Shown one piece after another: positions 62,901 through 64,000 of a stretch of 64,000 nucleotides of DNA (within the stretch, counting starts at the first letter, position 1; each line of letters starts with the position of its first letter). Location of the stretch: contig OY365809.1 in assembly GCA_959347315.1 (NCBI GenBank), positions 5,027,647 through 5,091,646 on the forward strand, given 5' to 3'. The translations under genes were made by a program, and so were the position numbers. Source of the DNA: Bimastos eiseni. Its lineage: Eukaryota; Annelida; Clitellata; Crassiclitellata; Lumbricidae. The notes beneath the pieces were generated by a model. That model saw nothing but the letters and a program-made list of their open reading frames with translations, made no database searches and had not been told where the DNA came from.

Positions 62901-63958
62901 TGCGATAGACATTAAGACATCCTCATCTGCGACGAACGTTTACTCATAGCGACGAACCGCCAGTCGTCCTTCATCTTCATCGATTGTTCGTGGTCCAGAA
63001 AGCAAGATTGCTCAGCTTGGTGTCAACTTTCAATTCTCGATAAGAACCCATTGCACCTGAATATGCTCTTGTAATCCAATTGTGACTGTGTTTAGTTACC
63101 TGAACAGTGCTTGAGTATTGTTGGTGAAATTTGCCTCCTTATAAACTTAACAGCATACAATCATGTAGGCCTACATGTTACCGTTTAAGGAGCCTCGCAT
63201 TAGCTAGGCTTCATAATGCTTTAGAATGCCGTTACAGTGGGCCTACGATTGGAAATTGTCTGAAACAATGACATGGAAGAATACAATTCAATTTTCAAAG
63301 AAGAATGAACAATGTGATACAAACAACGCATCTTGTATTCATAACGCAAAACAGGACCTGAAGATAGCGTTGCTCACCTGAGCCGTGTCCGCTGCTACTC
63401 CCAAACCCACGACAGGGCTAATTCCAAAGGCACTGGCCACCCATGAAGTTATGGTATCTGGAGCAGTGACTTGAATTGTGACTTTGCCATCGGCACTAAA
63501 AGAACGACCACAGCAACAAATCGTTACATTTATTGTTGCATAATCAGTAAATGACCTCATTACTGGCCATTCATATTATTTTTGGGTGTGAGTAAGGTCC
63601 TGGCGGATGGAAGATGGAATTGCGCTAAACTAACAACCACTAAATTATGATCACATGTCGTTGTTCAACTCGAGGTAACAACAGGTGTCTTAACAATCAG
63701 ACAATATTTCTGCATTTACATCAATTTAGAATTAATGAACACCCGAATGAATAAATGAATAAGCCAATTTAATCGATCGATCAATAAATCAATACCCTGT
63801 GGTCTGTTCTGTCCAAAGCCACGTCTCTGGAAAGTTCGTGCGGGGTGTCGTGGATGGCTGGCCCGCATCCGCTCCTTTCGCCACTGGCTGGTCTGCCCCA
63901 GGCGGCGCAGGTGCCGCAGCCATGTCTGGCCCACCTGCGATTCCAGGTCTCATTGCTT
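50272..63958 (-). CDS. Gene B: 3' half of a second A2M/TEP paralogue (18 coding exons, truncated by the window edge)
   Basis: Exons in transcript order: 63796-63958, 63378-63495, 62206-62319, 60965-61030, 60294-60422, 59958-60105, 58814-58990, 58568-58649, 57907-58069, 56700-56774, 56229-56409, 55667-55884, 54915-55073, 54503-54565, 53411-53517, 52416-52572, 51167-51269, 50272-50393. They correspond one to one to gene A exons 19-36 with the same phases; only the bait exon (163 vs 169), one RBD exon (157 vs 154) and the last exon (122 vs 89) differ in length. About 781 residues are visible, from the bait region to the stop. The thioester GCGEQNM is intact and VIHTDMQ is retained. No frameshift or internal stop was seen, so it looks functional. 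The first half lies beyond position 64000. Confidence 0.94.
51530..51715 (-). repeat. Possible SINE fragment in a gene B intron flank
   Basis: The reverse complement contains GGTGCGGGTTCAAGTACGG, a box B-like element, followed by GGACCTTTGGAAAATCC, comparable to the GGACCTTGAGCAAGTCC body of the SINEs at 2895 and 4915. A GGAGCGCC motif at 51535 resembles the 3' ends of LINE fragments elsewhere in the window. The tRNA-like half is degenerate. Confidence 0.4.
52010..52361. mobile_element. Foldback (long inverted repeat) element with telomere-like arms
   Basis: The outer arms pair: 52010-52080 (GTCACAGGCAATGTGTGAC ... ATGCCTAGGCAATTTGTAAA) is the near-complement of 52290-52361 (TTTACAAATTGCCTAG ... 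TCACACATTGCCTGTAACA). Inside, the left arm carries degenerate CCCTAA repeats (52070-52175) and the right arm degenerate TTAGGG repeats (52215-52295), so the hairpin continues through them to a short central loop near 52175-52215. It lies in a gene B intron directly beside exon 52416-52572. No coding capacity; probably a non-autonomous DNA element. Confidence 0.82.
52416..55884 (-). CDS. Gene B exons: late thioester domain, CUB end and RBD
   Basis: Exon 55667-55884 ([33 protein letters not shown]), 54915-55073 ([20 protein letters not shown]), 54503-54565 ([15 protein letters not shown]), 53411-53517 ([20 protein letters not shown]) and 52416-52572 ([35 protein letters not shown]). The last of these has one more codon than gene A (DDG versus EG). 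All junctions are GT/AG with the same phases as gene A. Introns hold a LINE fragment (53925-54480) and, immediately downstream of exon 52416-52572, the foldback element at 52010-52361. Confidence 0.9.
53925..54480 (+). mobile_element. LINE 3' fragment in a gene B intron
   Basis: Frames on the + strand encode [20 protein letters not shown] with [14 protein letters not shown], then [19 protein letters not shown] and [12 protein letters not shown]. These are the D-Y-C-N, Q-x-x-N-A-A-A and W-N-x-L-P motifs of LINE ORF2, in the right order but in different frames with stops between them. A CT microsatellite at 53879-53910 adjoins its 5' side. Confidence 0.72.
56700..58069 (-). CDS. Gene B exons with catalytic His and an extra Cys
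   Basis: Exon 57907-58069 encodes [18 protein letters not shown] and ends GKVIHTDMQ, keeping the His at the family's catalytic position. Exon 56700-56774 encodes [20 protein letters not shown], where gene A has [14 protein letters not shown]. Gene B therefore has an additional cysteine about ten residues after the His, next to the thioester pocket in related structures. Whether it is free or paired cannot be read from the sequence. Confidence 0.9.
58814..58990 (-). CDS. Gene B thioester exon (GCGEQNM)
   Basis: Encodes [20 protein letters not shown] then [14 protein letters not shown], so the thioester Cys and Gln are intact. It has the same 177-bp length and phases as gene A's thioester exon, with substitutions concentrated after the motif (SITRYLG versus YIVKYLT; SDGIKNK versus SADIESK). 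Flanking introns differ clearly from gene A's, showing that the copies are old enough for intron turnover. Confidence 0.95.
60615..60800 (+). mobile_element. LINE 3' terminal fragment in a gene B intron
   Basis: Encodes [20 protein letters not shown] then [13 protein letters not shown], matching the LINE ORF2 C-terminus. It is followed by GAGTGGCGCTATATAAGTG, the characteristic 3' end also seen, in reverse, near 10060-10115 and 14470-14530. Confidence 0.7.
63796..63958 (-). CDS. Gene B bait-region exon
   Basis: Starts at phase 1 (completing a Glu codon, EAMRPG) and encodes a Pro/Ala/Gly-rich stretch ([20 protein letters not shown]) followed by [18 protein letters not shown]. The FPETWLW anchor and the flanks align with gene A, but the bait core has no clear alignment apart from a short PVAKG. 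It is 2 residues shorter than gene A's and lacks the [14 protein letters not shown] duplication. The upstream exon is cut off by the window edge. Confidence 0.9.
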
Positions 63959-64000
63959 CTACAAAGACACTCTCTACAGCGATCGGTTGGCGAATGATTT

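Overview
The window is eukaryotic genomic DNA, most likely from an invertebrate animal. Short coding exons with GT/AG junctions sit in AT-rich introns, surrounded by microsatellites, tRNA-derived SINEs and degraded non-LTR retrotransposons. The proteins, the repeat types and the many copies of the palindrome TAGGCCTA suggest a marine invertebrate, perhaps an echinoderm or other non-vertebrate deuterostome. That placement is a guess from the sequence; no species is claimed.

The genes are two tandem, minus-strand paralogues of the alpha-2-macroglobulin / thioester-containing protein (A2M/TEP/CD109) family. Gene A (33672 down to 6649) is complete. I reconstructed 36 coding exons by hand with consistent splice phases, giving a secreted protein of 1475 residues with a signal peptide, macroglobulin domains, a dibasic RRKR site, a proline/alanine/glycine-rich bait region, an intact GCGEQ thioester, a histidine 116 residues after the thioester cysteine, CUB and receptor-binding domains, and a cysteine-rich tail. 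Gene B (from beyond 64000 down to 50272) shows its last 18 coding exons. They have the same phases as gene A exons 19-36, and 15 of 18 have identical lengths. The three exons that differ in length encode the bait region, the receptor-binding domain (one codon) and the extreme C-terminus.

Layout on the + strand: 1-6648 is the 3' flank of gene A, with two SINEs and a 30-bp minisatellite. 6649-33672 is gene A, with a LINE fragment in one intron. 33673-50271 is the intergenic region, with several LINE 3' ends, microsatellites and palindromes. 50272-64000 is the 3' half of gene B, with two LINE 3' ends and a foldback element with telomere-like arms in its introns. Segments at 2110-2460 and 5830-6175 resemble 42410-42750 and 48940-49275 in the same order, so the duplicated unit seems to include 3' flanking DNA, with a period of about 40-44 kb.

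If the family role holds, these are extracellular immune or protease-trapping proteins. Proteases cut the exposed bait region, the thioester is activated and binds a nearby target, and the C-terminal domain is exposed for uptake. The paralogues keep the thioester machinery almost unchanged and differ most in the bait region, which suggests they present different cleavage sites.
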